From the NCBI GenBank assembly GCA_014380985.1, contig JACMIU010000302.1, positions 1 through 13,650 of the forward strand: DNA of 13,650 nucleotides, in the 5' to 3' direction. Numbering within the stretch: the first letter of the stretch is position 1; each line of letters opens with the position of its first letter. The DNA comes from Armatimonadota bacterium (GTDB lineage Bacteria > Armatimonadota > Armatimonadia > Armatimonadales > Armatimonadaceae). Positions 6,173 through 12,976 of this stretch are shown here, piece after piece. The translations under genes were made by a program, and so were the position numbers. The notes under the pieces were generated by a model. It was not told the DNA's origin. It did no database searches and saw nothing but the letters and a program-made list of their open reading frames with translations.

Positions 6173-6667
6173 CTAAACTTCGGCTTGCGCGATTTCAAGG
6201 CACGCTTCGACGAACGCCAGCATTTCCAGCATCTTGGGGTTCGCCCGCGTATCCAGTTCGCCGAAAGGATAATCGAGCGGCGACACCACGTTTCCCTGTG
6301 TATCGCTCCACGGGTATTCGGGGTTCGGGTGCGTGTCACCTTCCGGCGACAGGTTTTGAATCGCTTCGGCAAGTGGCTTCGCGGTGTAGCGTATAAAATC
6401 GCGGTACGCCCGCCGCGATTTGCCGAATCGCGCTTGGATTTGTCGGTTCCCTAACGCCAGTTCTAAAAAGTCACGAAACACTCTATGCGTGTACGGATGC
6501 GGTTCGGTCGCGTCCAGCGCGGTGCGAAACCCCTCCGCCAACTTTTCCGTTGTCATCTGCAAATAATGAAGTCGTTGGCAAAGCGGTATACCGTCTGTTG
6601 TTTGTAGCAATTGAAAAACGGCAAAATCTGCCACTGCCTGACGAAAATAGGCGCGACGCCAACTCAT
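6173..6667 (-). CDS. HEPN-like domain protein
   Basis: This encodes 164 aa. The ATG at 6667 overlaps the stop of the upstream 112-aa gene (ATGA), which fixes the start; the frame is open for 17 more codons upstream but these read through that gene. The N-terminal 60 residues are helical: AYFRQAVADFAVFQLL, then PLCQRLHYLQMTTEKLAEGF. This resembles the HEPN pattern of a small-residue/His patch followed by a Gln/Thr-rich 'EKLA' helix. A second helical region follows (THRVFRDFLELALGN, then SRRAYRDFIRYTAKPLAEAI). The last third has a Pro/Asp-rich YPW...YPFGELDT segment and a final helix. I do not see the R-x4-6-H pair of RNase-active HEPN toxins, so nuclease activity is doubtful. Co-translation with its partner suggests a two-protein unit. 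Function is unknown. Confidence 0.65.
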   Translation of the reverse strand: MSWRRAYFRQAVADFAVFQLLQTTDGIPLCQRLHYLQMTTEKLAEGFRTALDATEPHPYTHRVFRDFLELALGNRQIQARFGKSRRAYRDFIRYTAKPLAEAIQNLSPEGDTHPNPEYPWSDTQGNVVSPLDYPFGELDTRANPKMLEMLAFVEACLEIAQAEV

Positions 6668-7002
6668 TGCCCCGGTTCGCCCCACACCCAAACGTCGGCA
6701 TTGTCCCAATCGCCCCACCCTTTCGGCAAGGACGACGACCGTTCTTGTTCGGGGGTAATCAGGGCAATGGCGGTCGGTGGAACAAACCCCTTATCGTCTT
6801 GATACGGGGCGAAATAAAACGGGCGAATCACACCGTCCTTCTCAAACGTATCCGTGCTTATATGCACCAAGCGAACCTCGCGCTTTGCGGGGTCGGGAAA
6901 CCAGTAGGTGCGGATAATCGCCGGTTCAAAATCGTGGTTTGTTTCGGCGAGGGTACGCGCTTCCGCTTCCAAGTCGAACAGGGGAAAGGGTTTATCGTCC
7001 AT
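6664..7002 (-). CDS. Small conserved-type protein paired with the HEPN-like gene
   Basis: This encodes 112 aa, is acidic and soluble, and has no signal peptide or membrane segment. Visible blocks are IRTYWFPDPAKREVRLVHIST, VIRPFYFAPYQDDKGFVPPTAIALITPEQ and LPKGWGDWDNADVWVW. This alternating beta-strand pattern with repeated aromatic residues suggests a small beta-rich fold. I do not recognise a named family. Its stop codon overlaps the start of the HEPN-like gene, so the two are almost surely translated together and may form a complex. A promoter lies just before the ATG (-10 box 6 bases away), pointing to a leaderless mRNA. The same transcript could continue into carB and the redoxin gene. 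Confidence 0.65.
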   Translation of the reverse strand: MDDKPFPLFDLEAEARTLAETNHDFEPAIIRTYWFPDPAKREVRLVHISTDTFEKDGVIRPFYFAPYQDDKGFVPPTAIALITPEQERSSSLPKGWGDWDNADVWVWGEPGQ

Positions 7003-7008
7003 GATTTT

Positions 7009-7036
7009 ATTGTACCACTCGGTTTTTCACAGACAA
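7009..7036 (-). promoter_or_regulatory. Promoter of the 112-aa / HEPN-like / carB run
   Basis: The minus strand reads TTGTCT (7036-7031), 16 bases, then TACAAT (7014-7009), with the ATG only 6 bases further on. This again predicts a leaderless transcript. It is the only clear promoter seen upstream of carB in this run. Confidence 0.6.
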
Positions 7037-7040
7037 ACGC

Positions 7041-7064
7041 GGGGCGCACTTCAGGGTGCGCCCC
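7041..7064 (-). terminator. Probable terminator hairpin after the dehydrogenase gene
   Basis: A perfect 9-bp GC-rich stem pairs 7041-7049 (GGGGCGCAC) with 7056-7064 (GTGCGCCCC) around a 6-base loop. It begins 17 bases after the dehydrogenase stop. The U-tract after it on the minus strand is weak (GCGTTTGTC), so termination may be partial. Confidence 0.5.
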
Positions 7065-7080
7065 CGACGATTCTGCGATT

Positions 7081-8007
7081 CTACGGCGCGACGGTTAGCA
7101 CAATCTTGCCGCGGGTGCGCCCGGTTTTTGAAAGTTGATGCGCCTGTTTCGCCTCGCTTAGCGGTAGCACCGTTTCGAGGTACGTTCGCAGTTTGCCCTC
7201 GCCGATAAGACCGCTCACTTCGGCTAATTGATCCGCGTTCGCTTTGCAAGACACACGGGCGACTTGCACCTTCGATTCGCTCGCCTTCTCCTCGTTCGGC
7301 ATTCCCGCCGCCGTGACCAGATACCCGCCCGGCTTCAGGGTTTGGTATGCCCGGTCAAGCGTGTCGTCGCCCACGGTATCGAACACAACATCCATGTTTT
7401 TGACCACGGTTTCAAAGGCTCGCGCCGTGTAATCCACAAACTCGTCCGCGCCTAACTCGCGCACGAAACTTTCGTTTTTGCCCGACGCCGTAGCCGTCAC
7501 GAACGCGCCTTTTGCTTTCGCCAGTTGCACCGCCATCGAGCCGACCCCGCCCGACGCCCCGGTGATCAGGACTTGTTGCCCGCTTTGCAGATTCGCCAAA
7601 TCGAACGCTTGCCACGCCGTCAGCACGGCAATAGGAAGGGACGCCGCTTCCGCGAACGACAAGGAGTCCGGCTTGTGCGCGATGCCGTCCGGTAGCGCAA
7701 GCGCATATTCGGCGTACCCGTCCGACGAATTGGTTACGGTCATGCCGTACACGGCGTCGCCGGGAGCGAAGTTCGTAACGCCCGCGCCCACGGTTTCTAC
7801 CGTTCCGGCAATATCGCCGCCGAGGATGAGGGGAAGGGTATACCCGAACATTCCACCCAAACCGTCGCGGATTTTCCAGTCCACCGGATTGACCCCGGCG
7901 GCGCGAACCTTGACCAGTATTTCGCCCGCCTTCGGTTCGGGTCGCGGAACGTCCCCATATTTCAGAACGTTCTCGTCGCCATACTCGCTGATAACTACTG
8001 CTTTCAT
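7081..8007 (-). CDS. Zinc-less alcohol dehydrogenase / NAD(P)H:quinone oxidoreductase family enzyme
   Basis: This encodes 308 aa of the medium-chain dehydrogenase/reductase family, quinone-reductase branch. The start at 8007 is set by a good ribosome site (GGAGG at 8018-8014, 6 bases before the ATG). The N-terminal GroES-like domain has MKAVVISEYG, AAGVNPVDWKIRDG and GGDIAGTVETVGAGVTNFAPGDAVYG. The Rossmann domain has QQVLITGASGGVGSMAVQLAKAKGA, the NADPH-binding AxGGxGxxA motif. The C-terminus RTRGKIVLTV is typical of the family. The catalytic and structural zinc cysteines of true alcohol dehydrogenases are absent. The expected reaction is NADPH-dependent reduction of quinones, enals or similar electrophiles in the cytoplasm. 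An inverted repeat just upstream may be an operator. Confidence 0.85.
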   Translation of the reverse strand: MKAVVISEYGDENVLKYGDVPRPEPKAGEILVKVRAAGVNPVDWKIRDGLGGMFGYTLPLILGGDIAGTVETVGAGVTNFAPGDAVYGMTVTNSSDGYAEYALALPDGIAHKPDSLSFAEAASLPIAVLTAWQAFDLANLQSGQQVLITGASGGVGSMAVQLAKAKGAFVTATASGKNESFVRELGADEFVDYTARAFETVVKNMDVVFDTVGDDTLDRAYQTLKPGGYLVTAAGMPNEEKASESKVQVARVSCKANADQLAEVSGLIGEGKLRTYLETVLPLSEAKQAHQLSKTGRTRGKIVLTVAP

Positions 8008-8026
8008 TTCGTGCCTCCGTGTTGAG

Positions 8027-8041
8027 TTGTCGTGACGACAA
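8027..8041. promoter_or_regulatory. Possible operator upstream of the quinone-oxidoreductase gene
   Basis: A perfect 7-bp inverted repeat, TTGTCGT-G-ACGACAA, lies 20-34 bases before the ATG. Its size and position suit a dimeric repressor such as those controlling electrophile- or redox-responsive oxidoreductases. No regulator gene is next to it. Confidence 0.4.
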
Positions 8042-8071
8042 TCCTGTAGTGCGTACACGGTTTGACACCAT

Positions 8072-8107
8072 CGGTTCCCGCCTCCGCCGGGGCGGAAGCG
8101 GGAACCG
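8072..8107. repeat. Long GC-rich hairpin in the gap after the Gfo/Idh/MocA gene
   Basis: CGGTTCCCGC (8072-8081) pairs fully with GCGGGAACCG (8098-8107). Six further inner pairs follow after one mismatch, leaving a 2-base loop. No T-run follows on either strand, so it is not a classical terminator. It could still slow transcription leaving the upstream operon, or be a dispersed hairpin element. Confidence 0.5.
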
Positions 8108-8167
8108 TGAAGCGAAGGGCGGGGTAGAGACGCACAGATAACGCCTCCGGTTTGTCAATGGGTTTGC

Positions 8168-9337
8168 TTAGTATGTGCCGGTTAAATCCAGCGTTTTCCC
8201 CGTCACGGTTTTCTTGTTCGCCGCAGAAGTGCGTATCTTTTCCTGAAGCAATTCGTAGTATTTTTCTTCCGGCGTCGGGATGCTTGCCCAGTCGTCCGTC
8301 CACGCCGAAAGAAGCATCGCGTTCGCCAATTGGACACCGTTGATGCCCTCGTCACCCGATGCTAAAAGCGGTTTGCCGTCCCGAATAGCGGCGACGAAGC
8401 CGCGGGTAATCGCCCGGTGTTCGTTGCCGTCGGCGTTTTTCTCGACCGGGATTTCACATCGCCACGTTTCCGGCGACGCGAACGCTTGGTCAGTGGTTTG
8501 GGTAAACTCGCGCACCGATCCGCTCGTGCGCCAGAAGGTAATCGAGTTGCCTTCCATCTGAAGGCGTCCCCGGTCGCCGATTACGTTCAGGTAGTTCTGC
8601 CCCGCCGCTTCGCCCGTGGTCGTCACGAACGTGCCGGTCGCGCCATTTTTGTACTCAACATAGGCGGAAACGTCGTCCTCTACCTCGATGTCGTGGTGGC
8701 GTCCAAAGCCGCAGAACGCCCGAACCCGCGTCGGCATTCCGCAGAACCATTGCCACAGGTCTAAATTGTGCGGACACTGATTGACCAGCACGCCGCCGCC
8801 CTCGCCCGCCCACGTCGCCCGCCAGCCGCCCGAATCGTAGTAATACTGCGAGCGGAACCAGTTGGTGATGACGTACTGTGTGCGCCGGATTTCGCCGACT
8901 TCGCCCGCCGCGATTAACTCCCGCATTTTCTGGTGCAGGGGGCGCGTTCGCTGATTGAACATGATGCCGAAAACCCGGTCGGATTTCGCCGCCGCTTCGT
9001 TCATTTCGCGCACCTGCTTGACATACACGCCCGCCGGTTTCTCGACCAGCACGTGCAAGCCGTGCTTCAAGGCGGCGATAGCGAGCGGCGGATGGAAATA
9101 GTGCGGCGCGGCGACAATCACCGCGTCCACCTTGCCGGATGCCATTAGTGCCTCGGCGTCGTCGAAACGCTCCACGGTGTCGGGCAGGTTTTCGCTTGCC
9201 CAATCTAAGGCGGGTGCGCCGGGGTCGGCAATCGCGGCAAGGGTCGCGTCGGGTAGGTCGCCCGCCGCAAGGTAGCGGGCGTGTTCGCGTCCCATATTTC
9301 CGACGCCGATAACGCCGATTCTTGTCTTGTTTGTCAT
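8168..9337 (-). CDS. Gfo/Idh/MocA family oxidoreductase
   Basis: This encodes 389 aa. The Rossmann motif GVGNMG is at residues 11-16, followed by the family pattern AAPHYFHPPLAIAALKHGLHVLVEKPAG (EKP at 99-101; Lys100 is the usual catalytic lysine). The C-terminal alpha/beta domain has GGVLVNQCPHNLDLWQWFCG, with the conserved His189 and Asp192 near the sugar site. It is predicted to be an NAD(P)-dependent dehydrogenase of a sugar, inositol or amino-sugar in the cytoplasm. The exact substrate is unknown. Its ATG overlaps the stop of the isomerase gene (ATGA), and a ribosome site (AAGGAA) lies within that gene's end, so the two are co-translated. The pairing suggests oxidation and isomerisation of one sugar. 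Confidence 0.92.
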   Translation of the reverse strand: MTNKTRIGVIGVGNMGREHARYLAAGDLPDATLAAIADPGAPALDWASENLPDTVERFDDAEALMASGKVDAVIVAAPHYFHPPLAIAALKHGLHVLVEKPAGVYVKQVREMNEAAAKSDRVFGIMFNQRTRPLHQKMRELIAAGEVGEIRRTQYVITNWFRSQYYYDSGGWRATWAGEGGGVLVNQCPHNLDLWQWFCGMPTRVRAFCGFGRHHDIEVEDDVSAYVEYKNGATGTFVTTTGEAAGQNYLNVIGDRGRLQMEGNSITFWRTSGSVREFTQTTDQAFASPETWRCEIPVEKNADGNEHRAITRGFVAAIRDGKPLLASGDEGINGVQLANAMLLSAWTDDWASIPTPEEKYYELLQEKIRTSAANKKTVTGKTLDLTGTY

Positions 9338-10182
9338 GTGTTGTTTCCTTGATTTGTTGCTTGGGCGGTCAAGTACCGAAACGACGATGCGAGGCAGTCA
9401 AATGGGTCACGCGGGCAAACGTCCTGCTCGACGCAGTACCATTCGACCTGCGCGGCGCGGCAAGCGGCGAGTATAGTATCCCACGGCATATTGCCTTCGC
9501 CGACCGCACCCATGCCGGGCTTGCCATCCGCGCCGATTTCAATGTCCTTCAGGTGAATCACCGGCACGCGCCCGGCGTTTCGCGTCAGGAGGGGCGCGGG
9601 GTCGGCTCCCGCACTCCATGCCCAGTACAGATCGAGTTCGAGGCAAAAGTCCGTGCCGCCTTCCGCCGCGAAAATATCCCACAGCGTTCCCCGGTTCCCG
9701 TCCAAATCGGCGGGCGCGAACTCAAACAGATGATTGTGATAGCCGAAGCGGATTCCGGCTTCTTTCAGGCGGGCGATTACCGGCGTGGCATCGCTGATGA
9801 AGCGGCGATAATTGTCCGCGCCCGTCGCGCCGAAGCCACCGTAGCCGCCGGGAAGCGCACCAATCGCCACGAAGGGGCAACCTAAGGTTAGGTGAAACGC
9901 AATCGCCTCATCGGTTCGTTCCGCGAGTTCGTCCCACGGTCGGTGCGTCGCTACGCACTTCAAACCGTGATCGTCGAGCATTTTCCGAGCCGTCTCGGCG
10001 GAAACCGCGCCGCTATTCATCGCGTCCACCGCCGACAGTTGCACCGCCGGGTAGCCGATGGCGGCGATTTTTGCCAGCGTGTCAGCGAAACCGGCTTCGG
10101 TTCGGGTAAAATCGCGCACGGTGTACAGTTGCACCGCCAAACAGGACTCTGGAAGGGGCGCGGACAAGGGAGTTTTTCGCAT
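9334..10182 (-). CDS. Sugar phosphate isomerase/epimerase (xylose isomerase-like TIM barrel)
   Basis: This encodes 282 aa from the ATG at 10182. The frame stays open another 180 codons upstream, but that part is antisense to tRNA-Leu and the methyltransferase, lies behind the promoter and has no protein-like pattern. The AP-endonuclease-2/xylose isomerase-like barrel begins at LAVQLYTVRDF. It contains RFGYHNHLFEF (His149, His151), CLELDLYWAWSAG (Glu182, Asp184), VIHLKDI (His210, Asp213) and YCVEQD (Glu252), which together would bind a divalent metal. The expected role is interconverting keto- and aldo-sugars or epimers, or the dehydratase-type step of inositol-like pathways. It is first in a two-gene operon with a Gfo/Idh/MocA dehydrogenase and is probably under LacI-type control. 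No ribosome site is evident before the ATG. Confidence 0.88.
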   Translation of the reverse strand: MRKTPLSAPLPESCLAVQLYTVRDFTRTEAGFADTLAKIAAIGYPAVQLSAVDAMNSGAVSAETARKMLDDHGLKCVATHRPWDELAERTDEAIAFHLTLGCPFVAIGALPGGYGGFGATGADNYRRFISDATPVIARLKEAGIRFGYHNHLFEFAPADLDGNRGTLWDIFAAEGGTDFCLELDLYWAWSAGADPAPLLTRNAGRVPVIHLKDIEIGADGKPGMGAVGEGNMPWDTILAACRAAQVEWYCVEQDVCPRDPFDCLASSFRYLTAQATNQGNNT

Positions 10183-10198
10183 GAGGATTCGGTTGTTT

Positions 10199-10212
10199 CG
10201 TAAACGTTTGCG
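10199..10212. promoter_or_regulatory. LacI/GalR-type operator over the sugar operon start site
   Basis: CGTAAACGTTTGCG is a near-palindrome (12 of 14 positions symmetric) with the central AAACGTTT core typical of LacI-family sites. It lies just downstream of the -10 box, across the expected start point, so a bound repressor would block the isomerase and dehydrogenase genes. The regulator itself is not in the window. Confidence 0.55.
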
Positions 10213-10215
10213 TCT

Positions 10216-10245
10216 ACTGTACGCTATTTTAGGGAGTGGCGTCAA
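10216..10245 (-). promoter_or_regulatory. Promoter of the isomerase-dehydrogenase operon
   Basis: The minus strand reads TTGACG (10245-10240), 18 bases, then TACAGT (10221-10216). Transcription should begin near 10209, giving a leader of about 27 bases before the ATG at 10182, unlike the leaderless genes elsewhere in the window. Confidence 0.6.
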
Positions 10246-10319
10246 GCACGGAGCAGGGCAATGTGGTTTGGAATCATCAGCGGTTCCGTGTAGACCATGA
10301 GTACATTTTGCTGTTCCTG

Positions 10320-10348
10320 TTGACACCGCCCTCCATCCGCGATACACT
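10320..10348 (+). promoter_or_regulatory. Promoter of tRNA-Leu(GAG)
   Basis: A perfect TTGACA (10320-10325) is followed by a 17-base spacer and TACACT (10343-10348). The tRNA begins 11 bases after the -10 box. This is the strongest promoter in the window, as expected for a stable RNA. Confidence 0.8.
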
Positions 10349-10359
10349 ACCTGCCGTAA

Positions 10360-10440
10360 GCCGAGGTGGCGAAATGGCAGACGCGCAACGTTGAGGTCGT
10401 TGTGCCGCAAGGCATATGGGTTCAAGTCCCATTCTCGGCA
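10360..10440 (+). tRNA. tRNA-Leu(GAG), canonical class II
   Basis: This is 81 bases. The acceptor stem pairs GCCGAGG with TCTCGGC (last pair G-U), and the discriminator is A73. The anticodon stem CAACG/CGTTG holds loop TTGAGGT, with anticodon GAG at 10393-10395 and G37. A 13-base variable arm (10403-10415) has a TGCC/GGCA stem. The T arm is ATGGG-TTCAAGT-CCCAT. CCA is not encoded. It reads CUC/CUU. It shows that normal class II leucine tRNAs exist in this genome, which makes the three short-armed ones at 1676-1964 stand out. Confidence 0.95.
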
Positions 10441-10454
10441 CTTACTTAGGAAAG

Positions 10455-10490
10455 CGTCGCCGGTAGCAATACCGGCGGCGTTTTTTCTTT
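10455..10490 (+). terminator. Terminator of tRNA-Leu(GAG)
   Basis: An 11-bp stem (10455-10465 with 10470-10480, one G-U pair) is capped by a GCAA tetraloop and followed by TTTTTTCTTT. It ends about 15 bases before the methyltransferase ATG, so that gene needs its own start site or read-through. Confidence 0.85.
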
Positions 10491-10504
10491 TCCCCAATAC
10501 CGCT

Positions 10505-11725
10505 ATGGACGAACCCGCCGCGCTTTTCCTCACGTCGCCCGAAGGTGTGCCGGTGCTGGAACGCGCCGCGTCGCTTCCCGGCGACAAAGCAGGGCGCGTC
10601 CTCGCGCTTCGTCGGGGGGGCGACGTTGCGCCAAACATCGCCGCGCTTGCTGCCGAAATCGCGGTTTCGCGGGAGCGTGCCGCCCGCCGCGGTTTCGCGG
10701 ACGCCGAATGCCTGTTTTTCACTGGCGACGCTTTGGCGCAAGCGACTTCGCCCGCCCTGTCGCACTACCGCGCCGAATGGCTGGCGCGATTTGAAACCGT
10801 CGCCGACCTTTGCTGTGGCGTCGGCATGGACGCTATCGCGCTCGCGGCGGCGGGATTGAGCGTGGTTGCCGTGGACATTGACCCCGTGCGCCTTTGCTTC
10901 GCCCGCGCCAACGCCGCCGTGCGCGGCGTCGCGGAGCGTATCACGTTCCTTCAGGAGCCGGTGGAATCGCTCGGCTGGACAAATTACGGCGTGAACACGG
11001 CGTTCTTCGACCCCGCCCGCAGAACCGACGCCGGGCGCGTTTCCCGGTACGGCGACCGCTACGCACCGCCGCTCGACTTCTTGCACACTATCCGGCAACA
11101 CGTGCGCGGCGGTTGCGCCAAGTTGTCGCCCGCCCTGCCGGATGACGTGTTGCGCGAACTGTCACCGTCGCGGGTGGAGTTTTTATCGGAGAACCGCGAG
11201 TGCAAAGAAGCGTGCGTCTGGTTCGGCGAAGCATACGGCGAAAGTAGCATGGACGACCCCTTCACGGCGGTTCTGCTCGGCGGAGTGATTCCCCGCTGGT
11301 TACAGGGAGGACCGGAATACGACGCGCCCGCCCCGAAGCCCGGCGCGTATCTGCTCGACCCCGACCCGGCACTCATCCGTGCCGCCGCATGGGGCGCGGC
11401 GTTTTTCTCGTTGGACTCCACCCTCTGGTCGGCAAACGATGCGTACCTTGCGACCGACACCCTGCCCACCGAAGCCGGGGATGGCATGGCGTCCGTGTAC
11501 CGCGTCGTGGAAGCCCTGCCCTACGCGCCGAAACGGGTAAAGGCGTGGCTTGCCGAGAACGGCTACGGGCGCATCGTGGTCAAAAAGCGGCACTTCCCAC
11601 AGGAGCCGGACGCCGTTGCCCGCGAACTCGGCGTTTCCGTGCGCGGGGCGGGGCGCGAAATCACGCTGGTTCTGGTGCGCGAATCGGCGAACCGGTTCAC
11701 GGCGGTTTTCTGCGAACCGGTTTAG
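10505..11725 (+). CDS. Class I SAM-dependent methyltransferase with C-terminal THUMP-like domain
   Basis: This encodes 406 aa from the ATG at 10505. Longer in-frame starts lie inside the tRNA and terminator and are rejected. The N-terminal 90 residues are helical (an Arg/Ala-rich helix at about 46-62). SAM motif I is DLCCGVGMDA (101-110), followed by VAVDIDPVRLCFARANA (the acidic residue binding the SAM ribose). FFDPARR (167-173) stands where many N-methyltransferases have NPPY. Residues about 335-406 (RVKAWLAENGYGRIVVKKRHFPQEP...) match the THUMP-like domain found at the end of this family. RNA or tRNA methylation is plausible because THUMP domains bind RNA, but the target is unknown. No clear ribosome site precedes the ATG. 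The stop overlaps the stop of the convergent T2SS F gene by two bases. Confidence 0.82.
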   Translation: MDEPAALFLTSPEGVPVLERAASLPGDKAGRVLALRRGGDVAPNIAALAAEIAVSRERAARRGFADAECLFFTGDALAQATSPALSHYRAEWLARFETVADLCCGVGMDAIALAAAGLSVVAVDIDPVRLCFARANAAVRGVAERITFLQEPVESLGWTNYGVNTAFFDPARRTDAGRVSRYGDRYAPPLDFLHTIRQHVRGGCAKLSPALPDDVLRELSPSRVEFLSENRECKEACVWFGEAYGESSMDDPFTAVLLGGVIPRWLQGGPEYDAPAPKPGAYLLDPDPALIRAAAWGAAFFSLDSTLWSANDAYLATDTLPTEAGDGMASVYRVVEALPYAPKRVKAWLAENGYGRIVVKKRHFPQEPDAVARELGVSVRGAGREITLVLVRESANRFTAVFCEPV

Positions 11726-12969
11726 CCCGCCTCTTTCAGCAAACTCGTCATCATGCCGCCGTAGAACGAGATAACGATATACGCCACCACGCACGCCGCC
11801 AGCAAAAGCGCGAAAACACCCGTGCCGACCGCCAACTGGTGCGCCTTGACATCGGCTTCGTCCTCTAAATAATCGGCGACTTTGTCCATCATCGTGTCGA
11901 GCGAGCCGGTTTGCTCGCCGGTTCGCGCCATCTGCACCGCGATAGGCGACAGTAGTCCCGACTGCGCGAGCATTTCGGATAGCCCGCTACCCTGCTGGAG
12001 AAGCGGGGCAAGCCGTAGAATCTGCTCCCCGATAGCGCGGTTGCCGCACGCCCGCGCCCCGATTTCCACCGCCCGAAACAGGTTCACGCCGCCCGCGTAG
12101 AGTGCGCCCATCGCCCGTGCAAATCGCGCCGTGGCGTATTTTCGTGCCACATCGCCCGCGCCGGGAACGAGCATCTTGGCGCGATCCCACGCCGCCCCGA
12201 ACGCCGGGTACTGGTTGAGGTAACGCCCCGCCCACCAAACCGCGAACGCGATTGCCCCAACGCCCGCCGCGAAGCCGACCCGCGACACCACGAGGTTCGC
12301 GCCGGTTTTGCCCATGCCGTTCTGCACGAACGTCAGCAGGAGAATCACGAAACCGGCGACCCCCAAAACGATTTTCGGATACATCGTTTCGCGCTTTAAC
12401 TTGCGCCGCGTTTCGATTTCGCGCTCCAAGTATCCGGCGATTCGCTCGCACATGACTTCGAGCAGTCCGCCGATTTCCCCGGCGCGAACCAGTTCAATCT
12501 GAATCGGGGTAAACACGGCGGGGTATCGCTCCAAAGCGGCGGAGAGCGGATGCCCCCCCGCCACGGTTTGCGCGGCGTCCTTCAAAATATCTTTGAGCCG
12601 ACCGTTTTGCGACTGTGTGGCGAGTGTGGTAATCGCCTGCACCATCGGAACCCCGGCGTTGAACAGTGTTCCCATCTGCCGGAACATGATCGCAAGATCG
12701 GGAAGCGGCACACCGACCAGAAACGGCGCGGCATGAATCGTGGTTTGCGCCCCCACTGGCACGTACTGCCCGCCGGGAAGCAAGCGCGGCGCGGTTTCGC
12801 CCCGTTGCGTCACGGTAGCGGCGGGCGCATTGCGGGCGGCGGCAAGGTGCATCGTGAACAAGCCCTGTTCGCGGAGCCGGTTCGACGCTTCCCGCGCATC
12901 GTCGGCTTCGATAACGCCGCTGGTGTCTTTGCCATCTTCGTTTTTTGCTTGGTAGGTAAATGTGGGCAT
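11722..12969 (-). CDS. Type II secretion system F / type IV pilus PilC-like inner-membrane protein
   Basis: This encodes 415 aa from the ATG at 12969, where the family's typical opening MPTFTYQAKNEDGKDTSGVIEADDAREASNRLREQGL begins. The 28 codons upstream overlap the preceding gene. Two T2SS F domains are present. The first (about 100-225) has FRQMGTLFNAGVPMVQAITTL and ELVRAGEIGGLLEVM, ending in a membrane helix (IVLGVAGFVILLLTFV). The second (about 290-410) has ARFARAMGALYAGGVNLFRAVEIG and MARTGEQTGSLDTMM, ending in a membrane helix (GVFALLLAACVVAYIVISF). The expected role is the inner-membrane platform protein that couples the assembly ATPase to pseudopilin or pilin polymerisation. It lies 7 bases after a second, partial F-type gene, so the two form a pair in one operon. 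It is complete in length and motifs. Confidence 0.9.
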   Translation of the reverse strand: MPTFTYQAKNEDGKDTSGVIEADDAREASNRLREQGLFTMHLAAARNAPAATVTQRGETAPRLLPGGQYVPVGAQTTIHAAPFLVGVPLPDLAIMFRQMGTLFNAGVPMVQAITTLATQSQNGRLKDILKDAAQTVAGGHPLSAALERYPAVFTPIQIELVRAGEIGGLLEVMCERIAGYLEREIETRRKLKRETMYPKIVLGVAGFVILLLTFVQNGMGKTGANLVVSRVGFAAGVGAIAFAVWWAGRYLNQYPAFGAAWDRAKMLVPGAGDVARKYATARFARAMGALYAGGVNLFRAVEIGARACGNRAIGEQILRLAPLLQQGSGLSEMLAQSGLLSPIAVQMARTGEQTGSLDTMMDKVADYLEDEADVKAHQLAVGTGVFALLLAACVVAYIVISFYGGMMTSLLKEAG

Positions 12970-12976
12970 GGTTAAT

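Noticed and set aside
10391..10504. Upstream start for the methyltransferase within the tRNA
   Set aside because: It would begin in the anticodon loop of tRNA-Leu and read through the terminator hairpin. The residues encoded show no family similarity.
10183..10722. 180-codon N-terminal extension of the sugar isomerase
   Set aside because: It is antisense to tRNA-Leu(GAG) and the methyltransferase and lies behind the operon's promoter. The protein family begins at the ATG at 10182.
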